Source: Intoshia linei
Lineage: Eukaryota > Orthonectida > Rhopaluridae
Reading direction: 5' to 3'
Length of the DNA stretch: 64,000 nucleotides
Assembly: GCA_001642005.1 (NCBI GenBank)
Contig: LWCA01000024.1
Span: 1-64,000 of the forward strand
Position numbers and translations under genes: made by a program. Under the pieces are notes generated by a model that was given only the letters and a program-made list of their open reading frames with translations, was not told the DNA's origin and made no database searches. Of this stretch, positions 9,115 through 20,434 are shown in pieces (position 1 is the stretch's first letter; each line of letters opens with the position of its first letter).

Positions 9115-12100
9115 TTACATGGGTAATAAATATTCATTATCGGAAGTATCAGAATTTTGAGAATTATTTGAGTCAGATTTATTTGATTTATCCAATAATT
9201 GATTGGAATCACAATTATTTTGAGGTTCAAGATAAACAATATCATAATCCTTGTGAGAATAATTTGATAACTCATCATTCAGATTTGGGTTTGATAATGA
9301 AATCATGTTCATGTCATTTGCATTTGGTTTAAAAACTTCATTTTGAGATTTAACATGACATTTCAATGAAGGGCTGGTATTTATAGTAGATAAGGACGGT
9401 TTAGTATCAAATGGTGAAGTCATATAACGGTAGCTCTTTTTGTCAGATTCATTTTTTGTGGCATCTCTAGTTATTTTATCATCCAGTGCCTTTTCAAGGG
9501 TATCCAACTTTACATTTTTATTGTTTCGTAAAGGTTTTTTAGGTTTAACTTGATTTATGAGTAAAGCCATATAATCATCAGCTTCCATTACATCATCATC
9601 AATGTTTTCAGGTGAAAAAAAATCAATTTTGGTATCAACTTCAATACGTAAAAATTTGGTTGGATCATTTTGCATATCTTCGAAACATTCTTTTAAAAAG
9701 GTAAAAGGGGGACGCGATTGAGCATCTGTTATCCAACAACGAATCATAATCAAATAAACATCGAGTGAAGCAATATCAGGTTGTGGTAACCGTTCTCCAA
9801 GATTTAATCTTGAATAAATTTGTTTTGGTTTCATTTCGTTATAAGGAATTTTACCAAAGGTTAACATTTCCCAAATGGTTACTCCAAAACTCCAGACATC
9901 AGATTTCTGAGAAAATTCTCCTTTTTTCAAAGATTCCGGTGCTAGCCATCTGATTGGTAATCTTTCCTTTTCTTCAGCCTGAATAATTCCTTCAGAAACA
10001 CTATCACTATGATTATTTGAATAGTTTCTACGATTATCTGGTGTTTTTCTAAATGATAAAAACTTTGGGAGTTTTCTTAAACTTTTTGACCGTTTAGGTT
10101 CTGGGGCTGATTCTTGACGTCTAACTGGTCGACTTGCCATTAATTTCGATAAACCAAAATCAGTTATACATATTTTTCCTGTGTTGTGTAATAAAATATT
10201 CCTTGCAGCTAAATCCCGATGAATTATGTTTTTAGAATGTAAATAGTTCATTCCATCTGAAATTTGTATTGCCCATTTAATTAAAATTTCTGCGTTTATA
10301 CTGTCTCGTTTTTTTTTTAAAAAATTTAAAAGACACCCGGTGGACATTAATTGAGTTATTAAAATTACTTGTTCCCTGATTAACACACCTAGCAAGGAAA
10401 GTACGTAATTATGTCGTACAGATGCCATTATGTGAATTTCATCTATGGTTTGCGGTATATCATCTGAATTTTGTAAAACTTTTGCTGCTACAGGAATTCT
10501 TATTTTTTCATTTTTTGGTTTCCAGATGCATTGATAAACGGTACCAAAAGCACCAGTACCAATTTTTTGTCCCATTTCCAATTCATTTTCCGTTATAACT
10601 CGTAGTTTTGTCATGTCCGCTACTCCGCCTTCATTAGACGATTTTGATGTACTCAAAAGTTTTTTGATTACTTTTTTGTCGTCCAATTCCATTGTAAACA
10701 TTTTTTTCCTTTTCTTACGTTTTTTACGTTTAATGTAAAAAAATATTAAACCTATGGTTATGGCGACCAAGAAAAGTACAACTATAGAAGACGTTATTGA
10801 ACCGACGTCTTTGGAACTCCAAATTATTATTGTTGTGTCGTTTATGCAAAATTTAAAATTGTTACTTTTGAAAGACTTACCTTTACAAAATGTGGAACAG
10901 TTGACGCGAGAATTGTTAGACTCAATTTTTGAAATGCTCGTGTATACAACTGCTGTTTCTTCATTTTTTACAGTGTAAAAATATTTGCATCTTGTACAGT
11001 TGAACATTGATTGCCCATTACAAGATTTACAAGTATTGTGGCAGGGTTTACAATACTTTAAACCTTTTATTATGTATACAAAGTGATTGTGTGGGCAGCT
11101 ATTAACGCATTGTTTTGATTCAAACATTTTAAAATATTTGCAAATGGTACATCCCATATAATCGCATTCTTTACATTCATTGGAACACTCTATACAAGCC
11201 TTTTGACCGCTTACGTTAGTAATTAATAAATATCCACTAGGGCATGTGGATGTGTCTTTCGATAAACATTCAATTTCTGTCAAAGTTTCATTATTGGATG
11301 TTATTTTAGTAATTTTTTCAATGTAGCATTCTTTACATCCACCAGTTAATAAAGTGTTGGAAGTACCAGTGCAACCATTTTTACAGTACGTGTGACAATG
11401 TTGGCATATTGTCTCACTGCCGATTGCCGTTGGAAATGTATTAGTCGAGCATTTTTGAATGCATTCATTTTGGTATTTAACATTTTTGCAAATTTTACAC
11501 TGAGTATTAGATCCACCAGTACACCCCCGCCCGTCTTTACACTCTGAATTACACTTTCCGCACATTGTACCGTCGGTTGGCGTGTAATAATTCATGTAAT
11601 TTTCACAATTAATTGTACATTCACCGATGGGAGTTATATAATTCTTGCATTTCAAACACTGATCAGATGTTTTACCGAAACATCCTTTTGAATCACACTC
11701 ATGGTAACAAACTTGATGTAACCTTTTACATTTTGATGTGCTTATATTATTATTTAAATAAACCATACCGTTGGTCATCAACATGCTTCTCCAGTCTATA
11801 GTTTCTATAAAACAAAGATTAGGGTTTTGGTAAATGCAAACGTTTCCTTGGTGTATTTTTTTAAGAGATTTCATGCCTAATGATTCTAAATTGGTTCTAA
11901 CTATATATATAGAACAATTTCTTAAAATTGTCGAATGACCGTATATTGATTGTAAGTTTTGCAAAAATCTTATGGATTTATATTTACCAAATAATTGTAA
12001 GTGAATATAAAGATATCCGGAAATAATTTTAATATTTTCCAACGGTTTAAACAATTCTGTAGTAATTTCTTCATCTTTTAATACCACAACACCACTGGAT

Positions 12101-13371
12101 AGTTTTTTAATTCCATCTGAAGTAATTACAATATTTTTTGTAATTACTGTACAATTTTCATATTTTGGAAGATTATCATAGTGCATAGAGTCATATTCCC
12201 CATTACCATCACAGGATTTTTCGCAAAGTGGTAAATTGTTTGATTTATCTATGGAACAATTTAAACACACTCCATCAACGTTTGTAGTGCTTTTAGGACA
12301 CGTTCTAACACAATTTGTTTTATAATGAACCATATTATGTGGACAAGTCAATACACATACTGATGAATATAATAAATAGTATTTTCCAATCGGATTATCA
12401 ACACTTTCACCATATTGTGTAATTTCATGAGATGGACATTGACTAGTACAAATATTATTGAATGATACATTTTTACACAGAAAACAATCCTTAGCTGACG
12501 TTCCAGTACACCCTCCAATACACTCATCGCTACAACAGGTACCATTATTCATGCAAATTCCAGGGCATAACTTGCATTTCGTAGTAGATTTGAAGCAATC
12601 ATGTTCTAAATCACCCCAACAATAATTTATTTCTTTACATTTCTCATGACATTTTTCGCTTTGTTTTAAATTTTTGTTTACTATATTGATTGATTCATTA
12701 TCTTTTATTGAAACAATGTTAAATGTTGGATCGTCAATTTGATCAGAAAAAAAATTTTCCGACTTTTTGCTTAATAAACTAGTCCATCCAATTTTATGTT
12801 CCCAGTGTCCAATCATACTATCAGACACTTTTACATTTCCGCCAATATACAATATTTTAGGCATTGTTATTATCATTCGTTTTCGGTTAACCATTAAAGA
12901 ATTATATCCACTATTTGACACGTAAATGGCATTAGAATCATAAAGATAGTTTCCTCTTATCGCTACAAGATTTGACAGGTTTATACGTAAGACATTAACA
13001 AATCGTATAGATAAATATCCTTTAATTTCAATTAAACTGCTCAAATAATTAATGGTACCGTTTACATTTGTTACATTTATCAACTCTACATTTCCATTGA
13101 CTGAAATACAGTTGATCCAGAGTTTTTTATAATAATTGTAGTTATCATCATCGTAAATGTAAGCATTTCCATTTGATGTGCCAGCACAATTTTCTCTAAT
13201 GTTTATGTTTGTTGAATGGAGTATTCTTTTTGATGCTTTTTCATTATGATTAATTTCATTAATTCGTTTATTTTGTAGACTTTTTTCGGTTAAATTATTT
13301 GAATTAATCATTGCTTCACAAATTAGAAAAAATATCATAAAAACCGAATCCATTAATATTTGTTTAAACAA
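9115..13371 (-). CDS. EGFR: EGFR-family receptor tyrosine kinase (intronless)
   Basis: A single exon of 1,418 aa. Order from the N-terminus: signal peptide (~1-22), receptor L domain 1 (~60-180, NCAGTSNG start), furin-like Cys-rich region (~239-390), L domain 2 (~405-545), second Cys-rich region (~550-850), one transmembrane helix (~862-884) followed by a Lys/Arg stop-transfer, kinase domain (~930-1225) and tail. This is the EGFR layout. Kinase motifs are intact: GTGAFGTV loop, VAAKVL lysine (~962), HRDLAARN (~1049), DFG (~1072), WLAPESL (~1142), SDVWSFGV. The activation loop between DFGLSKL and LPIRW is 60 residues instead of about 14, and the usual EEKEY tyrosine is EEKER. The tail has possible SH2 sites DIVYLEPQ and NEYLLPM (C-terminal). 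It should act at the plasma membrane as a growth-factor receptor; ligand unknown. Lack of introns contrasts with the intron-rich neighbours and could reflect retroposition or intron loss. Confidence 0.93.
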   Translation of the reverse strand: MFKQILMDSVFMIFFLICEAMINSNNLTEKSLQNKRINEINHNEKASKRILHSTNINIRENCAGTSNGNAYIYDDDNYNYYKKLWINCISVNGNVELINVTNVNGTINYLSSLIEIKGYLSIRFVNVLRINLSNLVAIRGNYLYDSNAIYVSNSGYNSLMVNRKRMIITMPKILYIGGNVKVSDSMIGHWEHKIGWTSLLSKKSENFFSDQIDDPTFNIVSIKDNESINIVNKNLKQSEKCHEKCKEINYCWGDLEHDCFKSTTKCKLCPGICMNNGTCCSDECIGGCTGTSAKDCFLCKNVSFNNICTSQCPSHEITQYGESVDNPIGKYYLLYSSVCVLTCPHNMVHYKTNCVRTCPKSTTNVDGVCLNCSIDKSNNLPLCEKSCDGNGEYDSMHYDNLPKYENCTVITKNIVITSDGIKKLSSGVVVLKDEEITTELFKPLENIKIISGYLYIHLQLFGKYKSIRFLQNLQSIYGHSTILRNCSIYIVRTNLESLGMKSLKKIHQGNVCIYQNPNLCFIETIDWRSMLMTNGMVYLNNNISTSKCKRLHQVCYHECDSKGCFGKTSDQCLKCKNYITPIGECTINCENYMNYYTPTDGTMCGKCNSECKDGRGCTGGSNTQCKICKNVKYQNECIQKCSTNTFPTAIGSETICQHCHTYCKNGCTGTSNTLLTGGCKECYIEKITKITSNNETLTEIECLSKDTSTCPSGYLLITNVSGQKACIECSNECKECDYMGCTICKYFKMFESKQCVNSCPHNHFVYIIKGLKYCKPCHNTCKSCNGQSMFNCTRCKYFYTVKNEETAVVYTSISKIESNNSRVNCSTFCKGKSFKSNNFKFCINDTTIIIWSSKDVGSITSSIVVLFLVAITIGLIFFYIKRKKRKKRKKMFTMELDDKKVIKKLLSTSKSSNEGGVADMTKLRVITENELEMGQKIGTGAFGTVYQCIWKPKNEKIRIPVAAKVLQNSDDIPQTIDEIHIMASVRHNYVLSLLGVLIREQVILITQLMSTGCLLNFLKKKRDSINAEILIKWAIQISDGMNYLHSKNIIHRDLAARNILLHNTGKICITDFGLSKLMASRPVRRQESAPEPKRSKSLRKLPKFLSFRKTPDNRRNYSNNHSDSVSEGIIQAEEKERLPIRWLAPESLKKGEFSQKSDVWSFGVTIWEMLTFGKIPYNEMKPKQIYSRLNLGERLPQPDIASLDVYLIMIRCWITDAQSRPPFTFLKECFEDMQNDPTKFLRIEVDTKIDFFSPENIDDDVMEADDYMALLINQVKPKKPLRNNKNVKLDTLEKALDDKITRDATKNESDKKSYRYMTSPFDTKPSLSTINTSPSLKCHVKSQNEVFKPNANDMNMISLSNPNLNDELSNYSHKDYDIVYLEPQNNCDSNQLLDKSNKSDSNNSQNSDTSDNEYLLPM

Positions 13372-14453
13372 TAAATTGGGTTAATTATCAACATGTGCAT
13401 TATTCCACAAGACTGTGGCACGAATCAATAGTTTACTTCCCTTATTTATATATTTCATGGACTATGGATACTTAGGTGTGTATTTTGTTTAGACAATTTT
13501 AAAATGGAACGAATCCGTGATAACACTATTTATGTTAATATTGTTGATATTTTATCAATTGTTATGTAATAACATTTGTTTATTAACTATATTTTTTAAT
13601 GCAGTTTATTTGTAACTTGGATTTATAAATTTAATAATTTCTTGTATTTTTATAGTTTAATTTGATGGGAATACATATTCAATTGGGAATAATGTATTGG
13701 CATATGGAATATTTTTAATTTAGAGTGATGATTAAGTTTTCGTGATATTAATGAGTTTTATTCAATTGAATTACATTCAAATAATTCATTTTAAAATTCT
13801 TAACGTATTTATGAGACAAAACAAATAATGAATAGATACATTATTTCAACAAATCAAATACATAATAAATTATATATAAATTAAATACAAATTAATTAAT
13901 TATTAATTATCCACAATTACATCTGAACGTCACGTTTTGATTGAGACTTATTATGGTTTGCAAGATAGACAGATTATTACTATTAGATTATTTATATTAG
14001 ATTAGTTTATATACAAAATAGAAAACAGATGAGTTTATACAGTATAATAACGATGTATTCAATGCTATAATTTCTATACAAAAGTGTATCAATTGTAATT
14101 CTTTTTATGTGTAATCTTGTAAAAAATCATGCTAAATAATATAATTATAAATAAGATTGATAATTGGTCATAAGAAACTAAAGTGTTAAATATAACTGAT
14201 TTCTAATTTATAAGTGGTCAATTTAAATAAACTACATGGAGTTCACTCTCAAAAGTGACCCCTTGTTTACAACAACTAGTCACTATTGGAAAGTTGCTTT
14301 AAAATGTTTTCATTAAATTTGAATTATAAGAATTCAATGGTAATTATGATAATAATAAATAATTATGATCATTATAATATTATGAGACATAAAAATGGGA
14401 TTACATTAATGATACATGAATTTAAAATTTAAATAGTTTATAAACTCATAACT

Positions 14454-14647
14454 CGGCGTTTCCCAAATGTCGGTCTGTGAAATAATTTTGAAAAATTTTT
14501 TACTTGTAATTACAAGTCAATATACATCCATGTATTATGTTTTCGATAAAATTTTTTTTAATTTTGCCTAGTAATTTCACTTTAAATATTCGTGATAAAT
14601 TTTATAATTTATTACCTCTCCGCCGTCAAAAAAGTGTTGAAGCCCTG
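14454..14647. mobile_element. hAT-type MITE (GGGAAACGCCG / CAGGGCTTCAAC ends)
   Basis: Left end GGCGTTTCCCAAATGTCGGTC and right end (complement) CAGGGCTTCAACACTTTTTT match the ends of the 171-bp element at 58035-58205. Flanks share only TAACT, so the expected 8-bp duplication has diverged or the edge is misplaced by a base or two. Confidence 0.65.
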
Positions 14648-15230
14648 GTTTAACTGTTAATGGGGATTTATGGTCAGCTATACTTATACATTTTATGTAT
14701 AAAGTAATTTAGCTAAAAATGTATGTATATATTTGTTTGTTCCAGTTTTATTAAATGAAGTAAGAGGCGTAGAGTTTTAACAATACCACTTTCTAATACA
14801 ATTTTACGTTTATTGGGTTTTATAACAAATTTAATTTCCAAAAATTAAGTCCTTCAAGGTCAAAAACCATAATCTTCTGCAATTTAAGGTATTACCTGAT
14901 TACCCGAGTGTGCTCTTTATCATATTAAAAAATTAAATCTGGGGAGGCGTCCTGGAAAATTGATATGTATGGAGCATGCCAGTTTTTTCCTGGTTCTCAT
15001 TAGAAATTCGTGTTTAAAAGTATGGGATTATGTTCAACATTATCGAAATATTAGTTAGCTATTTATTATATGTAACCCTAATATACTGATTAATAATGTT
15101 AAAATTGTAATTATGAATAAGTAAATCATGAAAAACTATAAAAAAAAAAATATGTGTAAAAAATTGTTATAAAAATCAAAATTAATATCATAACGCGGGT
15201 CGCATAACTTATATGTTATATTTCTATTTT

Positions 15231-16110
15231 CCTTACTTATATAATATGCTACGGCATATTTGTTTGTGTGTCAGTGTGTTCCCGTTTATTTCAATAACTA
15301 CCAGTCTTAGAATTTTATAAAGTCCACATTTCAATTCGTTTATTTCAATAACTACCAGTCTTAGAATTTTATAAAGTCCACATTTCAATTATAGTTTTTT
15401 CCGGAGGTGTTAGCAAAATTAATTTCAATCTCACAAACTCAAATCTTACGGGTCAAAAACCCCAATTGTGTTTTTTTTTTGAAAATCAAACGAGTTTGAG
15501 AATTTAAAAAAATATATACTTTGATACGAATTTTAAAATCATAAATATTACCATATATTTAAATTTAAAAAAAATATATCTTCAGGGCCAAAACACCAAA
15601 TTACCCTTTTTTTTTAATGAAAACAGCCCTAGAATTAATATAATTACAGGTGCTACAGTTGTATCCTGTTAACACAAAAAAAATGTCAATGTGAATAAGT
15701 GACGCCTTCATGGTCAAAAAAGCATTTTGGTTTTCATATATTTTTTTTATGAAATATTTTATTAAAACAAAAAATGTGAAATAATTAACGGTCCTAAAAT
15801 TAAAAATAAATATTATTCTGATAGAGCTTATTCCAGTTGATATAAATAGAAAAGTTCAACCAGAGAAATCTTCGCATTCCCAATGAAAAATAATTTTTAA
15901 TATATTATCAACTAATATTTTTTTAATATTTCGATTAAAATAAAAATTGAAAATGTAAATATTGATTCTACAATTTCAAAAAAAAATGCGAATTAAACGT
16001 CTACACACTTCCAATAAAGAAATATGGATGAAAATCTATATAATTCATTCCTTTGCAATTTTTTTCATTGCTATGCAATTTATAAATTTCAAATTCTCAT
16101 TTCAAATCAA
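15231..16110 (+). mobile_element. CCTTACTT-TIR family element, copy A
   Basis: Begins with CCTTACTTATATAATATGC, then GTTTGTGTGT, a 54-bp unit duplicated perfectly in tandem (15283-15336 and 15337-15390), and three to four diverged modules. Module landmarks TAGAATT recur at 15362, 15498 and 15630, and GGNCAAAA at 15451, 15586 and 15712, giving a period near 130 bp. The right terminal repeat is not present; similarity fades near 16110. Confidence 0.75.
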
Positions 16111-16720
16111 TGAGACAGGTATTTATGTATAGTTATGTAATTTTATATTAGCAATATAATTACATTCATTATTGTGTAATTAAAATAAAATTTTGATTTT
16201 GATTTGTGGGCATCTAATTTTTTTAAATTTAGATAATTTTGTATAAGGGGAGTGCATTCATTGTAATAAAAGTGCGATTTTTTACTGAAATTTGTACAAT
16301 CTTTTAAATCTTTCAAATTATTGTGTTTTGCAACTTTCGGCTGCTAAATAGATTATTTAAATGTAAATTTACACGTAATGATATACATAAAAGTAAATTA
16401 TGGAATATTTCTTTGTTACAAGAGTAATCAAAAACTATTAAACCCACTATTATGAAAATGCTCTTTCACATGACTATGTTCGGTTTTAACTCTTACGAGA
16501 TTATGCTAATTTTCAAAATAGAATTAAAAAAATTTAAATTATATCAAATACATTAGTTCTTTATAATAAATAAGAACTAGCAATTGGCCCAACGATCAAA
16601 ACGACCGATAAAATTAAAGTTAAATTGTATCTAATACTTTTAAATAGATTTAAGATTAAATATATTGGGGAATATTATACATAAACTATGATAGCACCAT
16701 ATACATTGTATAATGTATAT

Positions 16721-17054
16721 CAAGGGTTCTCCACCTATTTTTAGAATCGCCCACTTAAGCCCATTATTCACACATATTTAAAGATAAATTATTACATTTA
16801 TAAAATTTATTATATTGTTTATTATTAACAATATAAAAAATTTAATTTTAAATATACTCTGAAATATCGATTAATTCATAAATTAACTATACGAATATAG
16901 TCTTAATTTTAAGATTTTGACAACTATATTTTATAATTTATTAACTCTTTTTAGAGATTATTTTTGATTTATTTTTGTTATTAATAAAAAAATTTTTAGA
17001 TTAGGTATTTTGTGAAATAAAATAAAAAAATCCTCACACCGTTGAAAATCCCTG
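16721..17054. mobile_element. hAT-type MITE with 8-bp target duplication
   Basis: 334 bp with ends CAAGGGTTCTCCACC and (complement) CAGGGATTTTCAACGG, flanked on both sides by ATGTATAT (16713-16720 and 17055-17062). Eight-bp duplication and end sequence are diagnostic of hAT. It lies 33 bp past the stop codon of the minus-strand gene at 17088, so it probably contributes to that gene's 3' UTR. Confidence 0.88.
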
Positions 17055-17087
17055 ATGTATATTATAAATATGTATTCTTATATTATA

Positions 17088-18808
17088 TTAATATTTAAAG
17101 TGTAATACATTGTATATCATATTATTTACTTTGTTATTTAAATTTGTCTTTTGTACCTTTTTCTTGCTATTTTCTAGTGGAGGATTTCCCAATGATTCCA
17201 GTAATTTCATCGTATTTCTGATATTAAATTTATCTGAAAATTGATTTACATTAATTAATTTACTTTCCCCACATTTAATACACTAGACAAAACTTAATAT
17301 TACAATAATAAAAATATTACAGTATTTAAACTTACATATATATATTGTATATATAAACAGATTTGTAGCAATAAAAAACCTTCTGCTGTAGTTATATTTA
17401 CATTCTTTACATTATATGGCATCAATTTTGAAATTTTGTCCAATTCTAACCTTGTAGAGTGTTTGTGAACACCTAAATGTTAAATATGAAATTTTCCAGA
17501 AGTTATTAATGTATAAATGTTACCAAAAAACATTAAATCGATTAGATTAAAGATAGTGATTCTAGTTTCATCTTTCTGGATTAGAGGATGTTGTATATGT
17601 GTCATATTAAAAAATATTTCATGAATAACTTGAGGTAAACATTTTTCGTATAACTATAAAAGACAAGAAAAAAGACAATAATTTATTAAAATTTTTTTAA
17701 AATGTGTGAAAATTACATCAAAAAATTTTTTGTTAATATTTATATTAACACATGTTAATAATGCTGCATAACTGTCTGAGATTCTATTAAAAAGTAAATT
17801 CATGTTCATCAAAGCTTTTTCATAGCCACTGTTAGCGGCATATGTCTAAATTTATTTTTAAAACAAATTAAATCGTTTCTGATATTCCAATTAACCAGTA
17901 AATTCTTCAAAATATATTTATATGATTTAATGTAGTGTTCAAAAAAGTTTGCTCGTCATTGGCGTAATGCATAAAAATATATAACAGCATTTAGCTAAAA
18001 AAGAAATAAAAGCAAACAGATTCAAAATACGGCACCCTAATGTATTCCATACAGTATATTAAACATATAATTGTTGGAATTATAAATGGTTGATTGTACG
18101 ATTTGCATTACATTTTAATTTAAAATATTACTTTAAAAATTCTTAAATCCAACCACCAGAATAAATCATGAATTATGTATAGAGATGGCACTGACAGAAA
18201 TAATTGAATCCAATGTTTTCGAAATGAACTCTACTCTTTCATATATACAAATTTTATATATACAAATAAAAAATAATTAAAATTAAAAATTACGGTTATT
18301 TCGTTATTCTCAGATACTCCATATAAAATTTGACTCAATTCAATTTTTATTGGGATTTGAGTAATTTCGTTTTCATTAAATCCATTATATTTAATTTCTT
18401 TAAATTCTTTGTTGCTAATCTAATGATATTGAAGTATCAATAGGTTTAAAATGTAGTTTTAATTACTTTAAAATCTTCATTCTCATGAGGTGATGACACA
18501 AAATTGATGTCTAGAATTTTTTAAAAAAAATTGATTTGTTTAAATGGAGCAATAAACCTTTATCAAATTTTTCATGTTTTGATTCATACAATTTGTAAAT
18601 TTCACCACATACACCATAAAAATCTTTATTTATAGAATCAAGTTTGCTAATCAATTCATCTAGATGGTATTATTTAGTATAAAAATTTAAATTTAATATT
18701 TTTAATTTTATAATTAACATTTTTCTGATTACCCACAATTTTCTTGTGTTTATTCATTGTTTTTATTTCTATAGTTAAATTTTTAATTAGAGCATTTTTA
18801 TAATGCAT
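17088..18808 (-). CDS. Unrecognised multi-exon protein
   Basis: Eight exons in phase (18808-18733, 18659-18558, 18510-18467, 18419-18294, 17845-17717, 17653-17524, 17472-17336, 17282-17088) give about 312 aa; introns are 40-75 nt except one of 448 nt. The phases agree at all junctions and the exons are free of stops, which is the main support. Features visible: helical N-terminus (LIKNLTIEIKTMNKHKKIVDELISKLDSI), a middle segment SGYEKALMNMNLLFNRISDSYAALL, and a C-terminal part FNLIDLMFFGVHKHSTRLELDKISKLMPYNV / MKLLESLGNPPLENSKKK. No family was recognised; an all-helical adaptor or vesicle-tether-like protein would fit but this is only an impression. The start ATG and the exon across the long intron are the least certain parts. 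Confidence 0.55.
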
Positions 18809-20434
18809 GGCAAAGGTATAACACGATATGATACACATTCAATAAATACTAATATAGTTATTAATAAAAAATTAAATGAAATTAAAAATTATAATTAATA
18901 ATTATTCAATATTTATAAATCATCATCATATCCTCCCATTAAACACTTTCAAAAACTTTGATATGTTATATTTAATTTTATGCTAACATATTGATTAAAA
19001 TCACAATTAATTCTTGAAAAGTGACCACTCGTTTGGCTTTGACTTGACATTTTAAATTTAAGACATAAAATCATGATATTTAAGAATATAATTTTTCCAA
19101 TGCTTAATTTCGAAAAATGATGTCTCTATTTACAAACATTTCAAATAAAAAACACGTGATATACATAATGATTATGTATATTTATGATAAATATTTTAAA
19201 ATTTAAAAGCTTCAAACAACAAATTCTATTTACATTAATTAAAAAAATGAATAACAGTAGAGTCGCAAGATAATGACCACATTAACGAGAAAATCCCACA
19301 AGATAATGTGTAATATAAATATATAAAACTGGAATTTGAGATAGATACATAGATAGACATACATCTGTACTCTAATGAGGACTTTTTTGTATTTTTAATA
19401 TTTAAAATTTTTAAAAGCAAAAATTAAATAATATCAAACAACTAATCTTAAAAAACCGGTATAGATCATAGATCACATCCTAGATCAGATAATATTAAAT
19501 AAATTTCATAATAAACAAATCAGTTATTTCTTTAAAATTTTTTGTATTACTCGTATCAGCATTTGATCTAGCCCTGCTAATCCACCGTGTCAAAATTATT
19601 GCCATTTATGCTTTAGTTATATGAAAATGAATATCTGTCTTAGTTTGATACTGCTTAACTAAAAAATTAAGAGTCTTATAAATTTAAGAATCCACTTTAT
19701 ATTAATATTAATTATAATTTTTTGACAGCAATGTTTTATCGCAAATTTAATTTTCAGATATTAAGTCCTTCAGAGACAAAAACCCAAATTACCTTTTTTA
19801 AAAAAAATTTGAAAAAACACAAATTTTTGGATATTTTTTAAAACTGTTAACAATATCGTTAATCTCAACCTAAGAAACTTACATCTTCATAGTCAAACCC
19901 CATTTTTTTGTGGGTTTTATGCACATTTTTTAGATATGATAAATATTTGCATATTTTTAGAAAATGGAATATATCACTAATTCCTCATGTACATGTATTA
20001 ATATTTTAAGAACCAAATTTAAATTATAAATAATAATCCAATTAACTAGAATTTTAACTGTAATTTAGGTTTATTACTTTTTTATGGCTATTTTCTAATC
20101 TACTTGTCAATTTTTTATTTTAACCTAAAATTCAATTATTCCGAGAAATTATTTTTATATAAAAATAAACATAATCTAAATTAAATAAAGCATAAATAAT
20201 TAATCGAGTATTTGTATCAGTGATTAAATTGAAAGTTTTGAAAATGTCGACTCAGTATCAATTTCATAGTTAATTGTATATTATAACAGTCATGAATACA
20301 ATTCAAAAGCATTTTTTTAATGTCAGAATTCTGCTAATAAATAAGAATTAGATCATTCCCAGTTTCAATTTTATTTGGTATAATTTCATTTCAATTTTCA
20401 ATCAATACATGATACATCGATCAATACGGTTAAC
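18809..20434. other. Intergenic region with repeat fragments
   Basis: Divergent spacer between the gene at 17088-18808 and the spectraplakin. Contains a CAGTAGAGTCGCAAGATAATG segment near 19256 resembling Tc1/pogo-type terminal repeats, and TIR-family module fragments at about 19730-20010. No exon recognised. Confidence 0.45.

Larger units (their letters stand above)
13372..17087. other. Repeat-rich intergenic region
   Basis: 3.7 kb upstream of the receptor gene and downstream of the minus-strand gene at 17088. Contains two hAT-type MITEs (14454-14647, 16721-17054), a TIR-family copy starting at 15231 and scattered fragments of it (about 14770-14940). No coding exon recognised. Confidence 0.55.
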
